From contig NZ_JAVFVU010000031.1 in the NCBI RefSeq assembly GCF_030929615.1, positions 62,001-126,000 on the forward strand: DNA of 64,000 nucleotides, in the 5' to 3' direction. The translations under genes and the position numbers were made by a program. Of the stretch, positions 10,401-17,262 are shown in pieces. The stretch comes from Dyadobacter sp. LHD-138 (GTDB lineage: Bacteria > Bacteroidota > Bacteroidia > Cytophagales > Spirosomataceae). The notes beneath the pieces are model-generated. The model was not told where the DNA came from and did not search any database. It worked only from the letters and a program-made list of their open reading frames with translations. Position 1 is the first letter of the stretch; each line of letters opens with the position of its first letter.

Positions 10401-10643
10401 ACTAAAAATCAGTACCTGTCCGGTCCCCGCATGCACGGAATATCTGCCTTCCGCATCCGTATTTACACCCTGCTGGGTTCCTTTGACTACGATTGTTACA
10501 AATGGCATCACCGATTTGTCTTCACCAGACCTGACCACGCCGTTAACCTGTTGCTGCGCTAGAGCGCCTGGCACCAGGCCAAACAATATACAGCAAAGGA
10601 TAATCAATGGACAAACAAACTTCCGCTTTGTTTTCATATACAT
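7425..10643 (-). CDS. SusC/RagA-family TonB-dependent outer-membrane transporter
   Basis: A 1072-residue outer-membrane channel that imports oligosaccharides or similar ligands using TonB energy. It has a signal peptide (to about ALAQQQ), a carboxypeptidase-D-like N-terminal domain (NGVVRSGEDKSVMPFVTIVVKG, about residues 33-110), a plug with LYVIDGV and the SusC signature SSEEIESMQVLKDAASTAIYGARA, then a 22-strand barrel ending in NVSI. First gene of the operon; susD starts 13 bp after its stop. A candidate -7 box (minus-strand TACATTTG, 10728-10721) and a FadR-like palindrome lie about 70-85 bp upstream. The substrate cannot be read from sequence. Confidence 0.96.
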   Translation of the reverse strand: MYMKTKRKFVCPLIILCCILFGLVPGALAQQQVNGVVRSGEDKSVMPFVTIVVKGTQQGVNTDAEGRYSVHAGTGQVLIFSFVGYQTQEITLGAQTTVNVFLQPDQKNLNEVVVIGYGSQSRENVTSAISKLDTKVLENVPYANAASALQGSIAGVRVQSTSGQPGAAPRVILRGGTSINNPNGAAPLYVIDGVIRPNMNDISSEEIESMQVLKDAASTAIYGARASNGVVILTTKSGKAGKIRVSYQHNHSFSQLVKGYDLASAADYIAYQRQGVVATSQVSGNSAYLTYLTGSMGFGTGNDLSKNTAYTPQLLTDANRHKLNEGWESMADPLDPSKTIIYKGTDFQDVLFRTSVSQNHHVSLSGGSEKATFSAGLGYMKAEGIAIATKYNRLTFDLNGDLHVNDRLKFFGRMMYSNSGNNQVFSNNSIFERSIGVAPTTKYTYEDGSLAPGLGQSIGNPAYHLDKLKGKNSTDNLSIAIGSHWEILPGLSFDPQLSIYKTDGNSRSFQEAYYNGPTSYISTRAATGTYGKRTQYQADAVLSYAKSFGKGHNLDAKVGLSFFQRDTVSLYAAGQGASSDLIPTLNSSAVPVSVSGSESQQVLVGYFSRINYDYNGKYMVSFSARYDGASNLGATHQWGFFPGVSAGWNLHKEEFWKNIPENLLRLKLRASYGINGNISGLGDFQSQGQYGVGSQYNGNAGITNTILPNPNLQWERSKTIDFGTDIGLIDNRINIMFDYYRRVTDNLITNLSLPQSTGFAAVSTNLGSLENKGVELEIRAAILPVSSTLQWVVSFNAAKTKQKILKLPDNLNENNRIGGVQIWDEKLGALAWKGGLQEGGRVGDMFSYKQLGIYATDEEAAKAPVDNLISRARKTKYGGDVNWLDADGNGIIDATDRVYVGNPYPVWTGGFSNSLTYKGINLFVRMDYTTGHTIFNYPRAQMIGQFQGDVAISKEALGSWKKPGDVTDVPKYYWADQNAQNNLFRGALSANGGNSRYYESGDFLSLREVSLSYELPKSLLRKVKVSNLRFNLTANNLGYLTKYKGLNPEDGGTDRGRYPIPRTFILGVNVSI

Positions 10644-10710
10644 AAAAGTTCAAATCATAAATATTTTATACCACCTTTTACTAGAAACAACAAATTTTAT
10701 TCTTAATTTC

Positions 10711-10725
10711 ATTTGTAGGACAAAT
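10711..10725. promoter_or_regulatory. Candidate FadR-type GntR operator
   Basis: A perfect palindrome ATTTGT-AGG-ACAAAT lies between susC and the divergent regulator gene. Its core TTGTAGGACAA fits the TnGTnnnACnA form known for FadR-subfamily GntR operators. It overlaps the minus-strand -7 element proposed for susC, so binding would be expected to repress the operon. The match is seen; regulation is inferred. Confidence 0.6.
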
Positions 10726-10728
10726 GTA
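10721..10728 (-). promoter_or_regulatory. Candidate -7 element of the susC operon promoter
   Basis: Reading the minus strand gives TACATTTG, an exact match to the Bacteroidota -7 consensus TAnnTTTG. No good -33 TTTG is found at the usual distance, which would fit a regulated promoter. It overlaps the palindrome at 10711-10725. Confidence 0.5.
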
Positions 10729-10799
10729 ATAATAGTATTTTAATATAAAAGGAATTGTATGTAAAATAAATTTTCATAGTCATATGGGCATAATAATGT

Positions 10800-10807
10800 T
10801 ACTTTTG
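10800..10807 (+). promoter_or_regulatory. Candidate -7 element of the gntR-type regulator gene
   Basis: TACTTTTG matches TAnnTTTG and lies 50 bp before the ATG of the regulator. A -33 box is weak or absent. Confidence 0.45.
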
Positions 10808-10857
10808 CAGCTTCATACTGAGAGAGTAAAAAAGATAAAAAACGTTATCACAGCGAC

Positions 10858-11541
10858 ATGCTAGAGCCCCTTGAAAGCTTATCAATGACCGATCGGGTGG
10901 AAAATATCCTCCGTGAATATTTTGAACAAAATGCGTTCAAACCAGGAGATTCCCTCCCCAATGAAATGGAGATGGCTAAAAAACTGAACGTAAGCCGGAA
11001 TGTGGTGCGCGAAGCTTTGAGCCGCCTGCGTATGTTGGGCATGATTGAAACCCGTCCCAGAAAAGGCATGATTATGTCTCAGCCGGATCTGTTAACCGGC
11101 ATGGAAAAAGTCCTCAATCCTTTTATATTGGGGACCGAAAATTTAAAAAACATCTTTGAATTAAGGCTAATCCTCGAAATGGGTATAGCCGAGTTCCTGT
11201 TTGCCCGTAAAACCGAAAAAGACATTGAAGAACTGGAAGCGATTGTCTCCCTGCAAAGCAATGACTTCGAGGCAACCAAAGAAGAAGAAATAGCCTTTCA
11301 CGGAAAACTGTATGAAATGACGGGCAATGATACCTTCAAAAGGTTTCAAATTTTGCTCATGCCCGTCTTCAATCATGTGTTCACCGACTATTATAAAGAA
11401 AAGGTTCATGTAGAAATATCCAAACCCGTAACCCACAGAGATCTGCTGGAAGTGATGCGCAATGGCACCTCCTTCGAATTCAGGGAGGCTATGTTCAAAC
11501 ATCTGGAGCCTTATTATGCCACTTCGTTGAAAAAGAGATAA
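10858..11541 (+). CDS. GntR-family transcriptional regulator, FadR subfamily
   Basis: A 227-residue DNA-binding regulator. The N-terminal winged helix-turn-helix (about 15-75) shows FKPGDSLPNEMEMAKKLNVS followed by RNVVREALSRLRMLGMIETRPRKG, the standard GntR signature. The C-terminal part (about 95-220) is an FCD-type all-helical ligand domain, with the metal/ligand histidines probably in AFHGKLYEMTG and THRDLLEVMRNG. FCD regulators usually sense small organic acids. It is divergent from susC with 214 bp between them, and a matching palindrome overlaps the susC promoter, so it most likely represses the operon until a breakdown product binds. Confidence 0.92.
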   Translation: MLEPLESLSMTDRVENILREYFEQNAFKPGDSLPNEMEMAKKLNVSRNVVREALSRLRMLGMIETRPRKGMIMSQPDLLTGMEKVLNPFILGTENLKNIFELRLILEMGIAEFLFARKTEKDIEELEAIVSLQSNDFEATKEEEIAFHGKLYEMTGNDTFKRFQILLMPVFNHVFTDYYKEKVHVEISKPVTHRDLLEVMRNGTSFEFREAMFKHLEPYYATSLKKR

Positions 11542-11575
11542 TTTGTTAAAAAATTGGTCCTCTAGTGCTATCAAC

Positions 11576-11619
11576 CCAACGCCGGGTAATGAATTCTAGC
11601 ATTCATTGCCGGGCGTTGG
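11576..11619. terminator. Bidirectional hairpin between convergent genes
   Basis: Two 19-base arms (11576-11594 and 11601-11619) around a 6-base loop pair with two mismatched or wobble positions. It sits between the regulator gene and convergent tcdA. There is no U-tract, so it may act as a transcript-end hairpin rather than a classical terminator. Confidence 0.55.
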
Positions 11620-11652
11620 CACTATTCTTCCAAGGAAATTTTCAAATTCAGC

Positions 11653-12378
11653 TCAAATCTCAATCAAATCCCGAAGCACTACCGAAGCGCAAGTTGCGCC
11701 AAAAGTCGCCGGCAAATAGGACATCGTACCGTATGCTGACTTTTTATAGTTACTGCCGTCCGTCAGCATCAAGGATTCTTTCAATTGCTCTTCCGTCGAA
11801 AAAACAGCTTTAATTCCCTTATAAATCCCTTCCTTTTTCAGGTTCTTCCTGATCTGCTGGGCAAAATTACAATTGAAGGTTTTAGAAATATCAACGACCT
11901 TTAACAGGGTAGGGTCGATCCTTCCCCCCGCGCCCATCGAACTCACGATGCGCATCTTACGCTGAAATGCTTCTTTTAAAAAAGTAATTTTAGGCGTTAC
12001 GCTGTCAATGGCGTCGACGATGTAGTCATAGGGATATGCAGAAAGCATGTCTGCGACAGCGTCCGGATTGATAAATGTCTTAATCACATGGAGCGTCAAT
12101 TCAGGGTTAATCGCCTTCAAACGCTCCGCCATAATATCCGCTTTGCTTTCACCGTGATTGGTCGAAAGTGCAGGCAATTGCCTGTTCCTGTTACTTGGAT
12201 CGACAATGTCGCCATCTACGATGGTCATCGTACCCACGCCGCCTCTGCAAATAAATTCCGCTGCGAAGGATCCCACGCCGCCCAACCCAATCACCAAAAC
12301 ATGCGCTTTGCTAAGTTTGACTAATTTTTCTCTTCCAATTAACAATTCGGTTCGGGACAGCCAGGCGAAATCTTCCAT
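11653..12378 (-). CDS. tcdA: tRNA threonylcarbamoyladenosine dehydratase (E1-like, ThiF family)
   Basis: TcdA/CsdL activates the carboxylate of t6A37 in tRNA with ATP and closes it to cyclic t6A. The 241-residue protein starts with the TcdA-type sequence WLSRTELLIG and has the nucleotide-binding motif VLVIGLGGVGSFAAE (about 28-42) and the ATP-site segment VDGDIVDPSNRNRQ. The position of YIVDAIDSVTPK and the SMGAGGRIDPT segment fit TcdA rather than MoeB or ThiF. The 5' part overlaps the end of the tatD-like gene by 40 bp, so the two are co-transcribed. tsaB, for an earlier step of t6A synthesis, is about 5 kb away. Confidence 0.9.
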   Translation of the reverse strand: MEDFAWLSRTELLIGREKLVKLSKAHVLVIGLGGVGSFAAEFICRGGVGTMTIVDGDIVDPSNRNRQLPALSTNHGESKADIMAERLKAINPELTLHVIKTFINPDAVADMLSAYPYDYIVDAIDSVTPKITFLKEAFQRKMRIVSSMGAGGRIDPTLLKVVDISKTFNCNFAQQIRKNLKKEGIYKGIKAVFSTEEQLKESLMLTDGSNYKKSAYGTMSYLPATFGATCASVVLRDLIEI

Positions 12379-13022
12379 GATCGGTCAAATACGTTTAAAA
12401 AGTTTTTTTCGAGCTGCAAAAGAATCTCTTTTTCAGCTATATTCTTAATCCGCGCCGCGGATTTATAAATTTCTCTGATGTCCACATCGGCATCATCGGT
12501 TTCCAAAAAAACCTGTTCCAGGGGTGTTGATTTAAAAGTTTTAAGAATTGCCTCATTAAAACCTAACAGCGATTTTCCGAAAGACAGATAAAAACCGCGG
12601 TCAATAACCGGCTGAATAATGGACAGCTTATTGTTGATTCCATGGAAAATAACCGGCACCTTCACATGCTTCAACTGTGATAAAACTTCACTATGGGCTT
12701 TCACGCAGTGGATGATCAGTGGTTTTGCCAACGCCTGAGCCAACGCTATCTGCCGTTCAAAAGCATTAAGCTGCAAAGACCAAGGGGTGGAAGAAAGTTT
12801 GTCCAGCCCGCATTCACCGATGGCAAGCACTGCTGGCTGGCCGGCATTATTTTCCAGACTTTCCCATTGCTGTTCTAAATGGTCTGCATCCAGATACCAC
12901 GGATGCAGCCCCATGCTCATTTTATTCCCGGTAATATCTTTTTCAAAACCCTGGTACAGATTTTGAATGAAAACAACATCTGCTTCCGAAGCATTGTGAT
13001 GGGTGTGAATGTTATAAAACAT
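12339..13022 (-). CDS. TatD-family metal-dependent hydrolase
   Basis: A TIM-barrel metallohydrolase related to TatD DNases, about 227 residues. The start is taken as ATG at 13022 (MFYNIHTHH); a TTG three codons earlier is less likely. Metal-site motifs are NIHTHH near the N-terminus, GECGLD (about 95), the histidine in IIHCVKAH and the aspartate in LETDDAD. Family members have 3'-5' exonuclease or D-aminoacyl-tRNA deacylase activity. The protein is somewhat shorter than E. coli TatD (about 260). It ends inside the tcdA reading frame (40 bp overlap), so both genes probably form a small operon. Confidence 0.85.
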   Translation of the reverse strand: MFYNIHTHHNASEADVVFIQNLYQGFEKDITGNKMSMGLHPWYLDADHLEQQWESLENNAGQPAVLAIGECGLDKLSSTPWSLQLNAFERQIALAQALAKPLIIHCVKAHSEVLSQLKHVKVPVIFHGINNKLSIIQPVIDRGFYLSFGKSLLGFNEAILKTFKSTPLEQVFLETDDADVDIREIYKSAARIKNIAEKEILLQLEKNFLNVFDRSWKISPGCPEPNC

Positions 13023-13199
13023 AGCGGTCAATAATCAAATCTTATAGCGATATTCAAATTCGCAGCATTATTTAAATAAAAGACTGGCTTTAAACAATAA
13101 CAGAAATAATTCTATTTTTTGATTAAGCGGGTATTTATTCTTAAACTTATCAACTTTATTTACGTTCATCAATCTTATAAAAAGCCGGTTTCTAACAAT

Positions 13200-14618
13200 A
13201 TGAATTATTCTATTTGGTTTAGTAATAAGGACAACAAACTTAAAATCATAATACTTGCATTTATAGTCCTTCTTTTCCCTTTTATCATACTCTCGTTTTA
13301 CGTCTTCCCCACTACCGACGATTATTGCCACACACTCGGTGTACGTGATATGGGCTATTGGGGCTTTCAGGTACATTATTGGAAAACCTGGTCGGGGCGT
13401 TACATCGGAACCATTATTTCAGCCACACAACCACTTGCCTATGGCTCTTACCTGGGCTATAAAATTGCCGCAGTTGTAATCCTTGGCCTGTATACCCATG
13501 CGATCTTTCGTTTTGTCAGGGCGATTACACTGGGTAAACTTGAATCCTGGCAAACTGCACTGATTACGTTTCTGTTTTTATTTGTCCTGATCGCGGAACT
13601 GCCTATTGTTTCGGGGTATTTTTACTGGTACACGGGTTACTACTATACCCTTGCCGATATTGGCACGCTCCACTTGTTTGCATACTTTTTCCAAAAATAT
13701 GCACGGTTAAGCCGTTCAAACATAACTGTCATTTGTCTGGCCCTGATCATTCTTATTGGAACCAATGAATACACCCTGGTATGGCTGGTCGCCCTGACCG
13801 GTGCTTTATTCTTCTTCGGCTCACTAACCCAAAAGAAAATCCAGTTCCCGGCGCTGATCATGTTTCTGGTCGCCCTGGCCTTTGGTGTCTTATCAATAAC
13901 CGCCCCCGGAAACGCCGTACGGGCAGAATCAGGGTTATATCCGACACCTTTAAAATTCAATCTGGTCTATTCCATCCAGCATAGCCTGGTCGCGAGCGTC
14001 ACCAATTTTTCAAAAATGGCGCCTTCTTTATGCATTTTGGCACTGGTACTTATCCCTTTTGCCGCCCAGCTTTATCATAAAAGAGACAAAAATGAATTCC
14101 GGTTTTTAGCCGTTCACCCGGTCATTTCATTAATTGTTTTCTTCGGCTGTCTTTTTCTCACTTATTTTCCGACATACTGGTCCATCGCCGGTCCGCCGAA
14201 TTTACGCGGACAATGTGTGATCACTTTCTGGACGCTGATCGGTTTTAGTTACAATGTTTTTGTGATCACTTTCTGGACCATTGAAAAATATAATTCGAAA
14301 ATAACTACCCGTTTCGGATTGCTTGGATGGGTGATCGCTTTATACTTTGTTACGCTTTATACCAGCAACTTTAATTATAGATCTGCCTGGTCGGATGTGC
14401 TTACCGGCCGAGCTGCACGCTTTTATAAGGAAATGGAAGCACGTACACAACAGGTTTACGACACACCGGAACATTCGGTTTATGTTCCAAAACTGAAAAA
14501 TATTCCTTATTCCATTTTGATCATCACCGAAGCACCGGACCCGGCCTGGGGGTCCGTAGAATATAACAACGGCTGTGCTGAATGGTACTTCAAAAAGAAA
14601 TTTTTCTTAAAAGAATAA
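13200..14618 (+). CDS. Polytopic membrane protein, DUF6056-like, possibly GT-C fold
   Basis: About 472 residues with roughly ten hydrophobic segments. The start is taken at ATG 13200 (MNYSIWFSNKDNK), directly before the first membrane helix; an earlier in-frame ATG at 13119 would add an unlikely extension. After the first helix comes PTTDDYCHTLG, with a DD pair in the first external loop as in GT-C glycosyltransferases, and later YWSIAGPPNLRGQC. These features resemble the DUF6056 family of uncharacterised membrane proteins. It stands alone between the divergent tatD-like gene and rpmH. Transfer of a lipid-linked sugar is a possible role, but this is inference. Confidence 0.65.
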   Translation: MNYSIWFSNKDNKLKIIILAFIVLLFPFIILSFYVFPTTDDYCHTLGVRDMGYWGFQVHYWKTWSGRYIGTIISATQPLAYGSYLGYKIAAVVILGLYTHAIFRFVRAITLGKLESWQTALITFLFLFVLIAELPIVSGYFYWYTGYYYTLADIGTLHLFAYFFQKYARLSRSNITVICLALIILIGTNEYTLVWLVALTGALFFFGSLTQKKIQFPALIMFLVALAFGVLSITAPGNAVRAESGLYPTPLKFNLVYSIQHSLVASVTNFSKMAPSLCILALVLIPFAAQLYHKRDKNEFRFLAVHPVISLIVFFGCLFLTYFPTYWSIAGPPNLRGQCVITFWTLIGFSYNVFVITFWTIEKYNSKITTRFGLLGWVIALYFVTLYTSNFNYRSAWSDVLTGRAARFYKEMEARTQQVYDTPEHSVYVPKLKNIPYSILIITEAPDPAWGSVEYNNGCAEWYFKKKFFLKE

Positions 14619-14713
14619 TAAACCTATAATCCACTGGCGCAGCCAAAAGAAGGCTGAAAATTCTATAAATTTCATAGTACCTGCATGTTATAATTAAAAA
14701 AACAATTCAGGTC

Positions 14714-14744
14714 TTGTCTTAATTGGAAAATTTATTTACCTTTG
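14714..14744 (+). promoter_or_regulatory. Promoter of rpmH
   Basis: TTG at 14714-14716, a 20-bp spacer and TACCTTTG at 14737-14744 match the Bacteroidota housekeeping promoter (TTTG, 17-23 bp, TAnnTTTG). The rpmH start codon is 53 bp downstream. Confidence 0.65.
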
Positions 14745-14797
14745 CAAGCCAAAATTACGGGTAGAAGAGATTTATAGCGCAATAATTTGATAATGAG

Positions 14798-14956
14798 ATG
14801 AAACGTACCTATCAACCATCGAATCGCAAGAGGAGAAATAAGCACGGATTCCGTGAAAGAATGTCTTCGGCTAATGGCCGGAAAGTTGTAACGGCCCGTC
14901 GCAAGAAAGGTCGTTGGAAACTAACTGTTTCAGACGAAAAACGTCATAAGCAATAA
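14798..14956 (+). CDS. rpmH: 50S ribosomal protein bL34
   Basis: A 52-residue basic protein of the large ribosomal subunit. It begins [18 protein letters not shown] and continues with [19 protein letters not shown], the near-universal bL34 signature; a short tail ending EKRHKQ follows. The ATG at 14798 is clear. It precedes rnpA by 127 bp, the order conserved in most bacteria. A strong hairpin with a T-run lies in the gap, so much of the transcript probably ends after rpmH, which would keep bL34 far more abundant than RNase P protein. Confidence 0.97.
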   Translation: MKRTYQPSNRKRRNKHGFRERMSSANGRKVVTARRKKGRWKLTVSDEKRHKQ

Positions 14957-15027
14957 TCAAGGTTTGAAAGTTTGAGTAGGGTAATGCCTGGTTGGTAGTA
15001 CCAAATCGGAGACACCTTGTCTTTAAT

Positions 15028-15073
15028 CGTGTATTAAGTTCGATTAATTCTCAAACTTAATACACGTTTTTTT
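15028..15073 (+). terminator. Intrinsic terminator / attenuator between rpmH and rnpA
   Basis: Perfect 13-bp stem (15028-15040 with 15054-15066), 13-base loop, then seven T (15067-15073). It ends only 10 bp before the rnpA start codon. Nine bases at 14968-14976 (AAGTTTGAG) are complementary to 15050-15058 (CTCAAACTT), which covers part of the 3' arm, so an alternative antiterminator fold is possible. Confidence 0.85.
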
Positions 15074-15083
15074 CTACGAGAAC

Positions 15084-15497
15084 TTGAAACAAACATTTGG
15101 TAAAAATGAGCGTTTGTGTAGCCCACGAGTAATCGGACGGCTTTTTCAAAGGGGTAGTGCGGATGTACATACGTTCTACCTCTTTCCTTTTCGCGTATTG
15201 TATATCTACGATTCCGAAACTCCTCCCCCATTTCCACAGCTTTTATTCTCGGTTTCCAAACGGCAATTTAAAAAGGCCGTCGACAGAAATCTGGTAAAAA
15301 GACGCTGTCGCGAAGCCTATCGCCTCAACAAGGCTGCATTACTTTCTCTTCCTGCCGAATCACGCCCTGCTTACATTGCTTTTTTGTATATTGCGAAAGA
15401 AATATCAACTTTTGACGTTATTGAAACGGCCATGAAGCAATCGGTAAATCGTTTGCTGAAATTGCCTTCCGCTCTCCGGAAAAATCAAAGTCAATGA
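15084..15497 (+). CDS. rnpA: Ribonuclease P protein component
   Basis: RnpA binds the catalytic RNase P RNA and helps it remove 5' leaders from pre-tRNA. The 137-residue protein has the family signature KKAVDRNLVKRRCREAYRLN (about residues 67-86) and the N-terminal LCSPRVIGRLFQRG. The start codon is TTG at 15084: the frame is open upstream only back to a stop at 15045 and holds no ATG or GTG, while a nearby ATG is in another frame. The weak start and the terminator 10 bp upstream suggest low expression relative to rpmH. The protease gene follows after 13 bp. Confidence 0.94.
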   Translation: MKQTFGKNERLCSPRVIGRLFQRGSADVHTFYLFPFRVLYIYDSETPPPFPQLLFSVSKRQFKKAVDRNLVKRRCREAYRLNKAALLSLPAESRPAYIAFLYIAKEISTFDVIETAMKQSVNRLLKLPSALRKNQSQ

Positions 15498-15510
15498 TTT
15501 ACGACTATCG

Positions 15511-17169
15511 ATGAAAAAGTATCTTCGTTCAATCTTAATTGCTACGCCGGTTGTTGCCGGACTGGTATTTGTGTCTTTCAAGCAAGATGACCGTCTGTTT
15601 GAAATTGCGCGCAATCTGGATATTTATGCCACGCTTTTTAAAGAGCTGAACGCATACTATGTCGATGAAATCAACCCCAATCAGCTGATTAAAACCAGTA
15701 TAGACGGCATGCTCCGGTCACTGGACCCCTATACCGTTTATTACGCGGAAGATGATATCGAAGATTACATGACAATGACCACCGGAAAATATAACGGCAT
15801 CGGCGCCATGGTAAATTCTTCGGAAGGGAAACATACCGTCATGATGGTTTATGAAGATACCCCTGCACAAAAAGCAGGTTTGCAACTTGGGGACGAAATC
15901 ACAAAAATTAACGGGATTGATCTTTCAACCCGTGAAGATTTTGACTCGGGAAAGCTGTTAAAGGGACAGACACAAACCAGTGTTACGCTGACGATCAAGC
16001 GCTACGGGAACACAAAGCCGCTGGAAATCACATTGAACCGTGATATCGTGAAGGTTACGAATGTTCCTTATTATGGCATGATCAGTGAAGACGTCGGTTA
16101 TATTGATCTTAAAGATTTTACGGCAACGGCTTCACGTGAGGTAAAAACCGCTTTTCAGGAGCTGAAAGGAAAAGGCATGAAACACTTGGTGCTGGATCTG
16201 CGCGATAATCCGGGAGGTTTGCTGAATATGGCGATTGAAATTTCGAATATTTTTATCCCAAAAGGAGAAGAAGTTGTTTCAACAAAAGGCAAGGTGAGTG
16301 AGTGGAATAAGTCGTATACGGCATACAATCCCGCTTTGGATACTGAAATTCCTATCGCAGTTTTGACCAACAACCGCAGTGCCTCGGCAGCGGAAATCGT
16401 TTCCGGGGTTATTCAGGATTACGACCGTGGGGTACTGATCGGACAGCGGACTTATGGAAAAGGTCTGGTTCAAACGACACGTGATCTTTCTTATAACACC
16501 AAGATGAAGATCACAACCGCGAAATATTATATTCCAAGCGGCCGCTGTATTCAGGCCATTGACTATGCGCACAGAAATGAAGACGGTAGCGTTGGAAAGC
16601 TTCCTGATTCGTTGATGACGGCTTTTAAAACACGGAATGGCCGGGTGGTTTACGACGGCGGAGGAATTTTGCCTGATATTATTACCGAAAAAGAAACATT
16701 TTCTCCTTTGGCAACTTCGCTTGCTCGGAACCGCTTGTTCTTTGACTATGCGATCAAATACCATTTTGAGCACCCGACCATCAAACCTGCCAGGGAATTC
16801 CATCTGACGGATGCCGAATACGGTGATTTTGTAAAATGGCTGAATAACAAAGAATACGATTATACCACCCAGGTTGAAAAAGACCTGAATAATCTGGAAG
16901 CTTCTGCGAAAAAAGAGAAATCGATTGACGTTATCCAGGATCAACTAAAAGGGCTCAGAGCCAAACTCGCCCATAGCAAGGATAACGATTTGCAGTTATC
17001 AAAAGCAGAAATCAAAATGGTTCTGGAAGAAGAAATTCTTAAACATTATTATCTGGAAAAAGGTATGCGCGAAGCTTCGTTCAATGAAGATCTTGAAGTA
17101 AAAGAAGCTTTGAAATTGTTTAAGGACCAGAATCGTTACAGCGAACTTTTAAAGGGAACGAAAAAATAA
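15511..17169 (+). CDS. C-terminal processing peptidase, S41 family
   Basis: A 552-residue periplasmic protease of the CtpA/Tsp family with a Ser/Lys dyad. The N-terminus carries one membrane segment (about 5-24). A PDZ domain follows (about 85-170; GIGAMV, PAQKAGLQLGDEI), then the S41 core with catalytic S292 in SASAAE and K317 in YGKG, exactly 25 residues apart as in E. coli Tsp. A lysine-rich helical C-terminal region (about 400-552) resembles that of other Bacteroidota CtpA proteins. Likely role: trimming or degrading periplasmic proteins from their C-terminus. It lies 13 bp after rnpA and may share its transcript. Confidence 0.93.
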   Translation: MKKYLRSILIATPVVAGLVFVSFKQDDRLFEIARNLDIYATLFKELNAYYVDEINPNQLIKTSIDGMLRSLDPYTVYYAEDDIEDYMTMTTGKYNGIGAMVNSSEGKHTVMMVYEDTPAQKAGLQLGDEITKINGIDLSTREDFDSGKLLKGQTQTSVTLTIKRYGNTKPLEITLNRDIVKVTNVPYYGMISEDVGYIDLKDFTATASREVKTAFQELKGKGMKHLVLDLRDNPGGLLNMAIEISNIFIPKGEEVVSTKGKVSEWNKSYTAYNPALDTEIPIAVLTNNRSASAAEIVSGVIQDYDRGVLIGQRTYGKGLVQTTRDLSYNTKMKITTAKYYIPSGRCIQAIDYAHRNEDGSVGKLPDSLMTAFKTRNGRVVYDGGGILPDIITEKETFSPLATSLARNRLFFDYAIKYHFEHPTIKPAREFHLTDAEYGDFVKWLNNKEYDYTTQVEKDLNNLEASAKKEKSIDVIQDQLKGLRAKLAHSKDNDLQLSKAEIKMVLEEEILKHYYLEKGMREASFNEDLEVKEALKLFKDQNRYSELLKGTKK

Positions 17170-17170
17170 G

Positions 17171-17253
17171 CTTTTGGCTATCGGCTATTAGATATGGTCA
17201 AAATTGGATTGTAGCGAGTTCCCAGCCAATTGCTGACAGCCGAAAGCCGACGT
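17171..17253. repeat. Degenerate GCTTTTGGCTATCGGCTA-type inverted repeat
   Basis: The left half (GCTTTTGGCTATCGGCTATT) and the reverse complement of the right half (about GGCTTTCGGCTGTCAGC) are clearly alike but imperfect, so the gap between the protease gene and tsaB can fold on itself. Similar words occur at 42110-42150 and 51773-51830. Confidence 0.5.
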
Positions 17254-17262
17254 TATTAATTT

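Noticed and set aside
14798-15497. Replication origin near rpmH-rnpA
   Set aside because: In some phyla this pair lies beside dnaA and oriC, but no dnaA gene and no cluster of DnaA boxes is visible here.
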